Of a stretch of 64,000 bases of DNA, positions 16,703-25,021 are shown piece by piece (the first letter of the stretch is position 1; every line of letters begins with the position of its first letter). Source of the DNA: Emcibacter sp. (GTDB lineage: Bacteria; Pseudomonadota; Alphaproteobacteria; Sphingomonadales; Emcibacteraceae); contig NZ_OY776217.1 in NCBI RefSeq assembly GCF_963675455.1, positions 3,024,001 to 3,088,000 on the forward strand. The letters are read 5' to 3'. A model generated the notes under the pieces. The model saw only the letters and a list, made by a program, of their open reading frames with translations, ran no database searches and was not told the DNA's origin. The position numbers were made by a program, and so were the translations under genes.

Positions 16703-16990
16703 CTAACCCTTGAAGGCAAAGGCATCCGCATAGGCCTTGATGCGCGGCTTGCGCACATGGGGTTCGATCACCTGATAATCAAGACCGTGCTTTTCAGCAT
16801 AGGCCACCGCATGCTCGCGGCTGTCGAATTTCAGCCTGATCTGGCCGTGCATGTCACCGGATCCGGTCCAGCCCATCAGGGGGTCCAGATGCTTGTGTTG
16901 CTCGGGACTGAATTCCAGCACCCATTTGTCCGTCCGTTTTGTGCCGGACTGCATGGCGTTTTTAGCCGGTTTGTAGATACGTACCGTCAT
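16703..16990 (-). CDS. ETC complex I subunit (NDUFS4-like)
   Basis: 95-residue protein of the family of mitochondrial complex I subunit NDUFS4 (18 kDa), found in alphaproteobacteria as an accessory subunit of NADH dehydrogenase. It shows VRIYKPAKNAMQSGTKRTDK, WVLEFSPEQ, DPLMGWTGSGDM and the C-terminal KPRIKAYADAF. AGGTGA precedes the start at 16990 closely; the open frame goes five codons further upstream. It lies upstream of tRNA-Arg on the same strand and marks the last host gene before the island. Confidence 0.9.
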   Translation of the reverse strand: MTVRIYKPAKNAMQSGTKRTDKWVLEFSPEQHKHLDPLMGWTGSGDMHGQIRLKFDSREHAVAYAEKHGLDYQVIEPHVRKPRIKAYADAFAFKG

Positions 16991-17124
16991 TTGATCACCT
17001 GTCACCGTTCGCTCAATCGTTCACAGTTGTTTATCGCAAAGACCCGCCAAGGGAAAGCAGAAAAATAGCCCGGAAAGGCAAATATCCGGTTTCAATGAGA
17101 AAATATGAGGATTTATCAGAAAAG

Positions 17125-17142
17125 ATGGTCGGGGAGACAGGA
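17125..17142. repeat. Left attachment-site core (copy of tRNA-Pro 3' end)
   Basis: ATGGTCGGGGAGACAGGA, identical over 18 bases to 27105-27122. It is the reverse complement of the tRNA-Pro T-stem, acceptor and CCA region. No tRNA sequence continues beyond it, so this is the duplicated core left by integration. Confidence 0.88.
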
Positions 17143-17216
17143 GACCTTAAGCGCCTTACCCCAACACACTGAAAACCATAAAAGTTATTGCATTTCAATT
17201 AGATATGGGTAGATAT

Positions 17217-17240
17217 ATGTACTAGAAACATGTACTAGAA
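17217..17240. repeat. Left integrase arm-type repeat
   Basis: Two tandem units of ATGTACTAGAA separated by AC form a 24-base block. The same block occurs without change at 27033-27056. It lies 8 bases before the integrase start, so integrase bound here could also repress its own gene (inference). Confidence 0.75.
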
Positions 17241-17248
17241 AGTATCTT

Positions 17249-18700
17249 ATGCCGAGCTATAAGTTCATGAAGAAACGGGGGAGAGGTTTCGCCTTTCAGA
17301 TCGCCGTGCCTAAAGACCTCAGACAACAATACAATGGTCGAACTGTGATTCAAAGCGGCCTTGGGACTAGAGATGAAGACATAGCGCAGGCAGCGGCCCT
17401 TGAACTCGCTGGAATCTACAAGAAGGAGTTTGTGGACCTGAGAAAGAAGCCGGATCAATCCCGTATGTCCGTCCGAGAGATTTACCAAAAGGCCCGCGAG
17501 GGGTTTAAGCGACACATTGAGGAAACTGATACCAGTCGATTAGAAGAACTTACAGACATCTTTACGGGACAGGAAGCTGACCTTGAGGCCCGCGCAGAGA
17601 AGCAGGGCATTGGTGTTGATGATCCGCTAACACCTGAACTTCAGGCAGAGGTTGACGCTCTCAGCGATAGTCGAAAAGAGTTCCTTGAGGATGAAGAAGC
17701 TAAACCACGCGAGGAATACGAACCGCCGTTCAAAGACGTGGCCGACGAGTGGATAAAGGACTGGAAGAAAGGCAGAGAGAAGAAGACCAACACCTCTGTC
17801 CAATATGAGTCAACAATCCGAATGTTTGCAAGCTTCTGGGGCGACAAGACAATCAGGAAGATACGACAGCAGGACGCTGCTGAATTCTTCGACAAGCTTC
17901 GGCATATCAGCGGTACATACAAGAGCAATCCTGACATAAAGACGATGACCTTCTCAGAAATTCACAAGATGTATGGGGGCAAAGGAAACCCGCTCTCTCC
18001 CCCTACCGTCAATCGCCACATGAATGTCCTGTTCACAGTCTGGAAGTGGGCGAAGATGCGCGGAAAAGCATCCGGCGACAACCCGTTTGAAGGCTTGCGT
18101 CTGAAGGATAAGAGGACAAGGAAAGAACATTTCATCGCCTTCACCAATGATGAACTTGAAGCCCTTCTCTCTCCACCGCCGAAGAAAAAGGCCCTGCACG
18201 AGATTTTCCTTGTAGGCATGTACTCAGGGATGCGTATCAACGAGATTGCATCGTTGACCTGGGGTCAATTAAAGCAGGATGGGAAGATATGGTACTTTGA
18301 TATTGGTGAGGCGAAAACAAAGGCAGGACGGCGCGTCGTTCCAGTGCATTCAAAACTGTCTTGGTTACTAGATAAGAAACGACACAAACCCACAGACCAG
18401 ATATGGCCACAGTTCAAACCTAAAGGGCCGGGAGAGAAACCGGGTGAACACGCTTCAAGGTTTTTTGGAAACCACAAACGAAGTAGAGGCATTGTAGGCA
18501 GGCAGAAATCATTTCATTCGCTCCGCTCGAACGTTACTACTCAGCTTGAGAACAAAGGCGTACCCCTAAACGAGTGGCAGGATATCTTTGGGCATGAAAA
18601 GTCTTTTACTTATGCCACATACAGTCACGGCCTGACCCTTCAACGGAAAGCAGAGATTGTTGAGCTTATTGACTACGGGGACTTATCAACCACCCCATAA
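17249..18700 (+). CDS. Tyrosine recombinase (phage-type integrase)
   Basis: Site-specific recombinase of 483 residues that would integrate and excise the element. The N-terminus (KRGRGFAFQIAVPKDLR) is the arm-binding domain common in integrases of alphaproteobacterial islands. A core-binding domain spans about 165-300. The catalytic residues are visible: R in SGMRINEIASL, K in TKAGRRVVP, HxxR in FHSLRSNV, H449 in FGHEKS and nucleophile Y458 in ATYSHG. All are intact, so it is probably active. The ribosome binding site is weak (AGAAAG). Confidence 0.95.
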   Translation: MPSYKFMKKRGRGFAFQIAVPKDLRQQYNGRTVIQSGLGTRDEDIAQAAALELAGIYKKEFVDLRKKPDQSRMSVREIYQKAREGFKRHIEETDTSRLEELTDIFTGQEADLEARAEKQGIGVDDPLTPELQAEVDALSDSRKEFLEDEEAKPREEYEPPFKDVADEWIKDWKKGREKKTNTSVQYESTIRMFASFWGDKTIRKIRQQDAAEFFDKLRHISGTYKSNPDIKTMTFSEIHKMYGGKGNPLSPPTVNRHMNVLFTVWKWAKMRGKASGDNPFEGLRLKDKRTRKEHFIAFTNDELEALLSPPPKKKALHEIFLVGMYSGMRINEIASLTWGQLKQDGKIWYFDIGEAKTKAGRRVVPVHSKLSWLLDKKRHKPTDQIWPQFKPKGPGEKPGEHASRFFGNHKRSRGIVGRQKSFHSLRSNVTTQLENKGVPLNEWQDIFGHEKSFTYATYSHGLTLQRKAEIVELIDYGDLSTTP

Positions 18701-18895
18701 TTTCTTAATAGGTTCAAGAACCGGAACAAACACAAGCATCAGAGAAGTAATAGACGATATCCAGTTACCAACACCGCTGCGGTTCCGATCTTCATCCAAG
18801 CACTGCACCTCTGTATCCCTGCCATAAGAGATGTGAAACCATATAGCCAGTCTGGCAGAGAACCTGTAGGAGGACTTCCGTCTAGTGTAACTCAT
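18686..18895 (-). CDS. Small membrane-anchored hypothetical protein
   Basis: 69-residue protein of unknown family. The N-terminus is basic (SYTRRKSSYRFSARL) and the C-terminus holds one hydrophobic segment (ISSITSLMLVFVPVLEPI). A good ribosome binding site, AAAGGTG, lies six bases before the start, which is the main reason to accept it. Its 3' end overlaps the end of the integrase gene by 15 bases. Confidence 0.4.
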   Translation of the reverse strand: MSYTRRKSSYRFSARLAIWFHISYGRDTEVQCLDEDRNRSGVGNWISSITSLMLVFVPVLEPIKKLWGG

Positions 18896-19020
18896 AGGTC
18901 ACCTTTCATTTGTTGTTAGTGACCACCTTATATCCCTACACGCGAACGCACTCTATGGTTCTTTTTGGTTCACCCCGCTAGAAGCTTAATCGCTCGACTT
19001 GTTGAGATTGCGCTACCCCA

Positions 19021-19551
19021 TCAGCGAAGAAAGGACAGATCATCCTCTACGAAAGACTTCACATTTTCCCATAACTTCACACAAATATTTAAGTCTTCCT
19101 CAATATATGTTTCGACAAACCTGCTTCCCGTTGCTTCCCAAAAGTCGTTTGAATCATGGACATAGCGCATCATCATATTAGAGGAAGTATCGTTAATGTC
19201 TTTTATTATACTCTCTTCCCCTTCTTCTATTCCTCTTTTCATATTGGTGTGCATTCTAAAGAGTTTAGCCAGTTCAAAGAAACCACTATTTAGGTCTGCG
19301 TACCCCTTATAATCTTGGCCGGACTTCATCAACAATGTGATGAAAAAACCTGCGTTGCCCATGCAACGTGTTACAACATATTCTTTAACGGCAGTGTCAT
19401 GAAGGTCTTGCTTTATTAAGACCTTCTGCAATGGCAACTGCCTAGTTTTTACTTCGAGGGTTTCTTCCGAAAAACACGAGACTACGCTCATCAGGTAAAT
19501 GAACAAAGTCACAAAAACCGTATCTAGTGATGAGCCTAACATTCTGTTCAT
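19021..19551 (-). CDS. Exported hypothetical protein
   Basis: 176 residues, not recognised. It has a signal-peptide-like N-terminus (VFVTLFIYLMSVVSC, then FSEE). The mature part is mostly helical and charged, with EYVVTRCMGNAGFFITLLM in the middle and many Asp/Glu residues near the end. GGGGTAGAG precedes the start. It is divergent from the nuclease gene and 103 bases from it, so the two may share a regulatory region. Confidence 0.6.
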   Translation of the reverse strand: MNRMLGSSLDTVFVTLFIYLMSVVSCFSEETLEVKTRQLPLQKVLIKQDLHDTAVKEYVVTRCMGNAGFFITLLMKSGQDYKGYADLNSGFFELAKLFRMHTNMKRGIEEGEESIIKDINDTSSNMMMRYVHDSNDFWEATGSRFVETYIEEDLNICVKLWENVKSFVEDDLSFLR

Positions 19552-19654
19552 ATCTCTACCCCGCTAAAGATCAGACATCTTTCTCTTTCATCTTGCCTAA
19601 GGTATAAAGATAAAGCAATCATCTCGAGAAACAAAAGCGGACGGCAGCCTACCC

Positions 19655-20407
19655 ATGAAGAAAATAATAGCGGTCATTCTTTTATTGATTGGGTCAACGA
19701 CATGGGCCGAAGAACTTCACATCGTCCATTGCCTCTACGGATGTCCCTCAGGCACACCTGAAACCAACGACCTGATAATCCGTGAAATCTACGCTTTGTC
19801 ATCCAACGACGACACAAAGTTCGCCGATTGGGTGGCCTACAGAGTGACCAAAGAAACCATAGGCACCACCGCATCCCTTAACAGGGACTGGAAGGCCGAT
19901 CCGCTGCTAGATGACAATGAAACACTCGAACCGGGTGACTACAAGAGAGCCAATAGGGAGTTGGATACTGATAGGGGACATCAAGTACCCCTAGCCAGCT
20001 TTGCCGGGACAATCTTCTGGAGAAGCACCAACTTCCTATCCAACATCACGCCCCAGAAGTCAGACCTCAATCAAGGTGCTTGGGTTGACCTTGAGGAAGC
20101 AGTAAGACACGCTGCTTATCACCTTGGTGAAGTTTACGTAGTTACAGGCCCGCTGTATGAACATCCTACAGAGGGACTTCCAGAGGCCAATGAGGAACAC
20201 AAGGTACCCTCTGGGTATTGGAAGGTAGTGGCGACTAAAGGGGGCGCGACTGCTTTCCTATTCGATCAAGGAACGCCAAGAGATGATGACTATTGCGGCC
20301 ACGTCGTTCTGCTGACTGAAATCGAACAGCGAAACGGGTTAATCCTGTTTCCTACAGCGGCGCAGGGATGGCCAAGTGATAACCTTTCAACCTGGCTGGG
20401 GTGCTGA
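19655..20407 (+). CDS. Exported DNA/RNA non-specific endonuclease (NUC family)
   Basis: 250-residue nuclease of the beta-beta-alpha-metal family (Serratia nuclease/EndoG). A signal peptide (MKKIIAVILLLIGSTTWA) directs export. The catalytic motif DTDRGHQVP puts the general-base histidine at 109; the metal-binding asparagine is in SNITPQKSDLNQG. VYVVTGPLY is also a family segment. Cysteines at both ends suggest disulfides. In the island it may act on DNA outside the cytoplasm, for nutrient use or against incoming DNA (inference). No immunity protein is seen, which fits an exported enzyme. Confidence 0.9.
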   Translation: MKKIIAVILLLIGSTTWAEELHIVHCLYGCPSGTPETNDLIIREIYALSSNDDTKFADWVAYRVTKETIGTTASLNRDWKADPLLDDNETLEPGDYKRANRELDTDRGHQVPLASFAGTIFWRSTNFLSNITPQKSDLNQGAWVDLEEAVRHAAYHLGEVYVVTGPLYEHPTEGLPEANEEHKVPSGYWKVVATKGGATAFLFDQGTPRDDDYCGHVVLLTEIEQRNGLILFPTAAQGWPSDNLSTWLGC

Positions 20408-20529
20408 AACTGCCAGACCGGCTTCAGTAGACGTTGTTCGCCCAAGATATACACACGTGACAATTGCATATTACTGTGGTTTAATTCTCCTCTCAGTTGC
20501 TAATACAAGCCTATTCAAGAGGAACGATC

Positions 20530-20793
20530 ATGAAGAATATTTTGACAGCACTCACGATACTAATAGCACTCAGCGCTCAGGCTTTCGCTCACTCTGGAAG
20601 AACAGATAAGAATGGCGGGCATAACTGCAGTCAGAAATCAAAAGAGAAAGGCTTGTGCACCGGCTACCACTATCACAATAACGGCAGTTTACATGTGGAT
20701 GCGACCGATGAAGAAGTTGATCCTACGCATGTCGATCAAGGCAGTCATCCCACGCGTGAACATTCACACTCAGAAAACATGCCTGCTAGGTAA
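20530..20793 (+). CDS. YHYH domain protein, exported
   Basis: 87 residues with a signal peptide (MKNILTALTILIALSAQAFA) and a mature part starting HSGRTDKNGGHNCSQ and then GLCTGYHYHN. This is the short YHYH domain with two cysteines and many histidines, found in small exported proteins often encoded near nucleases and in mobile elements. AGAGGAACG precedes the start. The function is unknown; metal binding is suggested by the His/Cys content. It follows the nuclease gene by 122 bases. Confidence 0.75.
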   Translation: MKNILTALTILIALSAQAFAHSGRTDKNGGHNCSQKSKEKGLCTGYHYHNNGSLHVDATDEEVDPTHVDQGSHPTREHSHSENMPAR

Positions 20794-20872
20794 AGCAGCA
20801 CTACTCTTGCAGGAGAGTTATGGTCCAAAACAAATATTGCCATGCTGTAGGTGCATAGTCTCTATCTGACAC

Positions 20873-21529
20873 CTACCAGCTTGGCCATGTATTATCGACT
20901 TTTGCCATTCCCCCACAATTGAAGTCATACGCAAACTGCCCATTTGTCTTGTCTCTACACCGCCATACAATATTCCCGTATTGATCGCGAAAGCCGTCCC
21001 ATGCGTAACCATCATAGGCTCCACCGCCTCCACCACCGTCGCCAGACGTCCCTACAACAATCGCGGTTGCAACTGCTGCACCAATGATTATTCCTGCTGC
21101 AATTCTATTGTCTTCTTCTTTCACAAGCTGTTGGCATGTCTGAAGCGTCAGTCCACGAGTATTTACTTCGTCAAGAAGCTTAGCGAGATACAGCCCTTGT
21201 AGTTCATCTGAACTTGCAGTTTCATTCTCTGGCTCTATGCATTCTTGTACCACCTCGTTGGTCTTAAGAGGTACTTCAGCATCTGAGAACGTACAAGGAG
21301 CATCAACATCCACCAAGGTCGTCTCGTTCTGCTTTTCTGCTATTTCCTCTGAATTGCCTAGTGCATTAACTGCATTAGCTTCGGTGTAATCCTTGAGATA
21401 GTTGCGGCAAACCCTGGTATCACTGAACTCTCCAGATTTATTAATAAACTGCTTGGGTGAAGCTGCACATCCAGTTAGCAGTGACGCAATGGCCACAACG
21501 GCTGTAAAGCTCTTCAGTTCTTGCATCAT
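20873..21529 (-). CDS. Putative lipoprotein with glycine-rich region
   Basis: 218 residues. The lipobox SLLTGC puts the lipidated cysteine at 21. The middle is acidic with several cysteines; a hydrophobic glycine-zipper-like segment, IAAGIIIGAAVATAIVVG, is at about residues 144-161, followed by a run of six glycines and a Tyr/Trp/Asp-rich tail. The zipper segment could insert in a membrane. Not recognised as a known family. It is convergent to the YHYH gene. Confidence 0.7.
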   Translation of the reverse strand: MMQELKSFTAVVAIASLLTGCAASPKQFINKSGEFSDTRVCRNYLKDYTEANAVNALGNSEEIAEKQNETTLVDVDAPCTFSDAEVPLKTNEVVQECIEPENETASSDELQGLYLAKLLDEVNTRGLTLQTCQQLVKEEDNRIAAGIIIGAAVATAIVVGTSGDGGGGGGAYDGYAWDGFRDQYGNIVWRCRDKTNGQFAYDFNCGGMAKVDNTWPSW

Positions 21530-21865
21530 AACCCCCTCGATTCAGCGCCCATCAGAATACAATACTACGCTATCCAGCTAGAAAAAGTCAAAAACCGCTA
21601 TATTTAACCAGTATGACGGTGTGTGTTTTCATAGGACTGCATATCAGGCACTGAGGTATAAAACCCACCAAAAAATCTGAAGCCCCTAACACACATTCCC
21701 GAACCTGAAGTTCCCCCCCTAGGCACCCTCGGCCATCTCACCGACGACTTAAAGCCCACCACAACAACACCGAAACATTACCCACCCCGGTCTATTGGTT
21801 TTACTGCTTGACTTCTCTCTGAATAAAACATAACAAACTGCCATACCGTCATTAGGAAATTTGTT
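21530..21865. other. Intergenic region before the serine recombinase
   Basis: 336 bases with no open frame worth calling. It contains the recombinase promoter at its right end and an upstream C-rich stretch (21700-21790). Confidence 0.5.
21808..21836 (+). promoter_or_regulatory. Promoter of the serine recombinase gene
   Basis: TTGACT (21808-21813), a 17-base spacer and TAACAA (21831-21836), 30 bases before the start codon. Confidence 0.55.
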
Positions 21866-22537
21866 ATGGATAAGAAATACATCGCTTACTATCGTGTATC
21901 CACCGCCCGGCAAGGCAAGTCAGGCTTGGGACTTGCGGCACAACAACAGGCTGTCTCTGAGTTCATCAACGGGAATGGCTCAAGACTGATACAGGAATAC
22001 ACTGAGGTAGAGACAGGGAAGAACAACGACCGCCCCAAGCTCACTGAAGCCCTGCACATGTGTAAGATCACCGGGGCAATACTGGTCATTGCTAAGCTAG
22101 ACCGGCTGTCTCGCAATGCTGCCTTCCTCCTGACACTGAGAGATAGCGGGGTAAGATTCGTTGCGGCTGATATGCCGGACGCCAACAATCTGACTGTAGG
22201 TCTACTAGCGGTCATTGCAGAGCATGAAAGGGAAATGATCTCAAAGAGGACCAAGGAAGCCCTTGCAGCCGCCAAAGCGCGTGGCGTAAAGCTTGGCAAT
22301 CCCAACGGCGCAAAGCACCTCATGGGACGGGGAAACAAGGAAGCCGTTACTGCCCTGAAAAGGAAAGCCCAGGACAAAGCTAATGATCTCAAGGTTGTCA
22401 TAGAAAACATTCAAAAACAGGGCTTCACGTCCTTTGGTCAAATTGCGAAGGAACTGTCAGAGCGAGGCATTGCGACACCACGCGGAGGCTCAAATTGGCA
22501 CGCAATGACCGTGAAGCGAGTTATGGATCGCCTTTGA
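21866..22537 (+). CDS. Serine recombinase (resolvase/invertase family)
   Basis: 223 residues. The catalytic serine is S12 in AYYRVSTARQG; the arginines of the active site appear in AKLDRLSRN. The segment VIAEHEREMISKRTKEALAAAKARG and GNPNG are typical of small plasmid and phage resolvases. A helix-turn-helix lies at the C-terminus (FGQIAKELSERGIATPRGG then WHAMTVKRVM). It probably inverts or resolves DNA locally, but no obvious inverted target repeats are seen beside it. It is a second recombinase in the element besides the integrase. Confidence 0.92.
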   Translation: MDKKYIAYYRVSTARQGKSGLGLAAQQQAVSEFINGNGSRLIQEYTEVETGKNNDRPKLTEALHMCKITGAILVIAKLDRLSRNAAFLLTLRDSGVRFVAADMPDANNLTVGLLAVIAEHEREMISKRTKEALAAAKARGVKLGNPNGAKHLMGRGNKEAVTALKRKAQDKANDLKVVIENIQKQGFTSFGQIAKELSERGIATPRGGSNWHAMTVKRVMDRL

Positions 22538-22544
22538 TATCATC

Positions 22545-23009
22545 TTATTTTCTGCGTTCATTGTGCTTGGATATCGAAAGGTTGGGTCTTAGGCGAGAAA
22601 ACTGAAAGAAAGAATGTGCGCCAGTCTTCCTGATCGACGGCAGGACTTCCCGAGTTACCCAATCTTGGAAGGCGGCGGCTTCAGGTTTATCTGAGCGCAT
22701 AATGAGTTTGTACAGGCCGCTTTCGGAGACGATGTACATATCCTTGCCGGGTTTTTCACCTAAGCTAATCCGATTAGCTTTGGAAACCTCGTCCGAACCC
22801 AACCTCTTGTACATGATCCCTTTGCTTGATGCGGTGCCAAATAGAAAGTTAAGAATATCAGCTCCGACGAACCAAGGTTCACCCTCTATGGACACTGTGC
22901 CTAATTTGTGGACAAAACCTCAATTTAAAGCACGTACAGCGCTGTTACAGTCCAAGACGGCCCATATCCCTCTTTGATCCTCTTCCGTCAATTCTAGGTC
23001 GATTTTCAC
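22545..23009 (-). pseudogene. Bro-N domain (phage antirepressor-like) gene with in-frame stop
   Basis: The part after the stop encodes EGEPWFVGADILNFLFG, SKGIMYKRL, VSESGLYKLIMRSDKPEA and WVTREVLPSIRKTGAH, a clear Bro-N domain. Reading upstream in the same frame, a TGA (22920-22922) interrupts ALN-stop-GFVHKLGTVSIEGEPWF; Bro-N domains normally run through exactly here. Before it are 29 codons (VKIDLELTEEDQRGIWAVLD) starting at a GTG at 23009. So the gene looks like one reading frame with a nonsense mutation. Translation could restart at the GTG at 22895 (116 residues), giving a domain lacking its first strand. Confidence 0.65.
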
Positions 23010-23768
23010 GGTGTTTCACTGGCGGAAAAACGAACTAACCTGCCCCTCCCATCCAATTGAGAAACCCTTTAGATAATCGAAGTTTCTCGACAAAGGGAAA
23101 CACATCGACACCAGCCCTGTTTGCGACTGTCGTGTGTTATTCATTGGTGATTTTGATTTATTTTTCGAGGCGGAAAAGACCGATTTTAACCGTCCAAATT
23201 ACGACATCCTAACCGATTGAAAACAAAAAGAAAAATCGGAAGGTTGTTTCATAGGGGGAAACAGAACCCTCCCCCGGTCAACCTATAAGTATTATTCTAA
23301 GAGTTATCTATTGGTTGTCTTATGGTCATCTTTAAGTCGTCACTGAGTGCTCTCTGGTCATGGAAGATGATTGTATCATCCATCAAGGTCTAACTCAGGA
23401 CAATACTGTTGGTCAGACTTTATGTTCTCCCTGCGTCTACCTCAGGTCGATTATCGGTGCCTTAAGCTTCCTCGTTGTTCTGACGGGTATGGGGATAATC
23501 CCCATTACCAATTTAGTGAAGCCGTTGGACAGCAATAGGACATTCACGAAACCACTTTAAGAATGATCTATTGAGGCCCAACGGCCTTCAGACTTGTATT
23601 GATGTCTTCGGCTTTATCGCTCTTGGGTCTGTTAAGCTGTTTTTTATAAGTTGTTAAACACCAGCCCATCAATCACCTCAATATCAAACCCTGCTGTAAA
23701 CGACTTTGCACTCTCCCAGAGCCGCCTCAGCGTCGCACCTACAGTCAATCCAAAGAAAATCATTACCA
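23010..23768. other. Non-coding stretch with hairpins inside the element
   Basis: 759 bases without a supported gene. GAGAAAC (23059-23065) pairs with GTTTCTC (23082-23088) and CCCTTT (23065-23070) with AAAGGG (23092-23097), two alternative structures over the same bases. GGGGG/CCCCC pairs lie near 23256-23278. A 66-codon open frame at 23360 has no ribosome binding site. Confidence 0.4.
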
Positions 23769-24137
23769 ATGACCTACTACACAACCATAACCCCAGACAG
23801 CGATGGCGTGGATATCGCCATTGTTCCTATCACCAGTCCCGGCGGTGGTGTCGTCAAGATATTCCCTGAAGACCTCATGATCATCGAAGCAATGGGATAT
23901 TCCATGAACTGGCACGAGAGTGTCTGTAAGTACCGCTACGTCCGCACAAAGAAACTCGGCGGCAACAATGAGATTGTTACGGTGGCGCGACTGATACTCA
24001 GCGCTGAATACCTAGGGGGACGCATCAAACATATCGACGGGAACAACCACAATTTACGTCGAGACAATATAATCCATATTCCGTCCAAATGGCACAGAGC
24101 TATGAAAACGGCCAATCAAGACCAAGAAAAACAATGA
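23769..24137 (+). CDS. HNH-like homing endonuclease family protein
   Basis: 122 residues. The C-terminal part, GGRIKHIDGNNHNLRRDNII, resembles the HNH motif of phage HNH/AP2-type proteins (DHIDGNxxNNRxxNL). The N-terminal half has a strand-rich part with GGGVVKIF and KYRYVRTKKLG. The first His of the motif is replaced in context (KHI for DHI), so activity is uncertain. Its stop overlaps the next start by four bases, so the two are translated together. Confidence 0.6.
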   Translation: MTYYTTITPDSDGVDIAIVPITSPGGGVVKIFPEDLMIIEAMGYSMNWHESVCKYRYVRTKKLGGNNEIVTVARLILSAEYLGGRIKHIDGNNHNLRRDNIIHIPSKWHRAMKTANQDQEKQ

Positions 24138-24421
24138 CAACAACACAGACAAACAAGACCTGTTCCGAATGTGAGCAGGACAAACCCGTTGACAATTTCG
24201 CTAAGACACCTTTAGCCCCTGATGGATACGTAAATTCCTGCTGGGATTGTCAGCGAAAAACCCGTGAAAACAAGCCGAAGCCTATGAAGGCGATAGCAGA
24301 CATGTGCAAGGCGTGTATCTACGATCCTTACCCCGGAAATGGGACGTGGAGACAACAGGTAGACGCCTGTCAAAGTCCCTGCTGCGCACTGTACAAACTT
24401 CGCCCCAGGGCAACAGTATAA
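24134..24421 (+). CDS. Small cysteine-rich protein, phage-type
   Basis: 95 residues with two zinc-ribbon-like parts. The first: CSECEQDKPVDNF followed by CWDCQRK. The second: MCKACIYDPYPGNGTWRQQV, then DACQSPCCAL and a final LRPRA. The second half matches a pattern I recall in small phage-encoded proteins of unknown function (CxxCIYDPxxxGTWxxQVxxC). A strong terminator follows at 24469. It forms an operon with the HNH-like gene. Confidence 0.65.
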   Translation: MTTTQTNKTCSECEQDKPVDNFAKTPLAPDGYVNSCWDCQRKTRENKPKPMKAIADMCKACIYDPYPGNGTWRQQVDACQSPCCALYKLRPRATV

Positions 24422-24468
24422 TCCACAGCAACAACCTGCTTAATCAGGTAGGTGACAAGATAATCCCC

Positions 24469-24504
24469 AAGGGCTGTCCTTAATGCAAGGATGGCCTTTT
24501 TTTT
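24469..24504 (+). terminator. Rho-independent terminator
   Basis: AAGGGCTGTCCTT pairs over 13 positions (three G-T) with AAGGATGGCCTTT around loop AATGC, and ends in eight T. It closes the HNH/Cys-rich operon and touches the end of the convergent PIN gene. Confidence 0.88.
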
Positions 24505-25021
24505 ACAACGATAAACCAGCTTGACGAACATGTGGCTTGACAATCTTTAAATCGTATTCCCCAGCAATTGGACTTTCCAGATTTAGTAAACCACATCCGT
24601 CTGGCTTATTATTTTTATCTAAAGTAAAAAACTCGTCGCATTCGAAATATATTGCTGTTGCGATGTGGATCGTATCGGGGACGCTAGGTGCTTTATGCGC
24701 TTTGGGATTATTATTTTTTATTTCCTTGTAATAGTTCCGTATCTTCGCCGATATCTGCATAATCTCAGGGTTGGGGTCTTTGAGTTGAACCACCGATTTC
24801 CTTTGTACGACACATTGAAAAACTGTTTTCTGTTGTTCAGTCATGTCGGCTTCCAAAACTTCTGAGTTAATAAGAGATGAAGACACAACTATTATCTCTT
24901 TCTGATCCAATTGATTGACTAAACCAGCCATGGCGGCAGTTTCAGAGGAATCAAGCCGCCTCTCTGCAGTTATCATGCCTATCCAAATGCAGCTATCAAA
25001 ATATATTAGTGGCTTGACCAC
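24503..25021 (-). CDS. PIN-domain ribonuclease-like protein
   Basis: 172 residues. The PIN acidic residues are visible: D9 in IYFDSCIWIG, E54 in SEVLEAD, Asp in VPDTIHIATA near 116 and Asp in FFTLDKN near 134. The layout matches VapC-like toxins, which cut RNA, though the protein is a little longer. The start is a GTG (AGGAAAG before it) inside the last 16 bases of the upstream gene, so the two are coupled. It probably acts with, or is held by, the 254-residue product. The terminator at 24469 closes the other side. Confidence 0.82.
   Translation of the reverse strand: MVKPLIYFDSCIWIGMITAERRLDSSETAAMAGLVNQLDQKEIIVVSSSLINSEVLEADMTEQQKTVFQCVVQRKSVVQLKDPNPEIMQISAKIRNYYKEIKNNNPKAHKAPSVPDTIHIATAIYFECDEFFTLDKNNKPDGCGLLNLESPIAGEYDLKIVKPHVRQAGLSL

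Noticed and set aside
21866..22537. Invertible segment around the serine recombinase
   Set aside because: No matching inverted repeats were found near the gene.
23360..23560. 66-codon open frame with a hydrophobic segment
   Set aside because: No ribosome binding site and poor codon use; probably chance.
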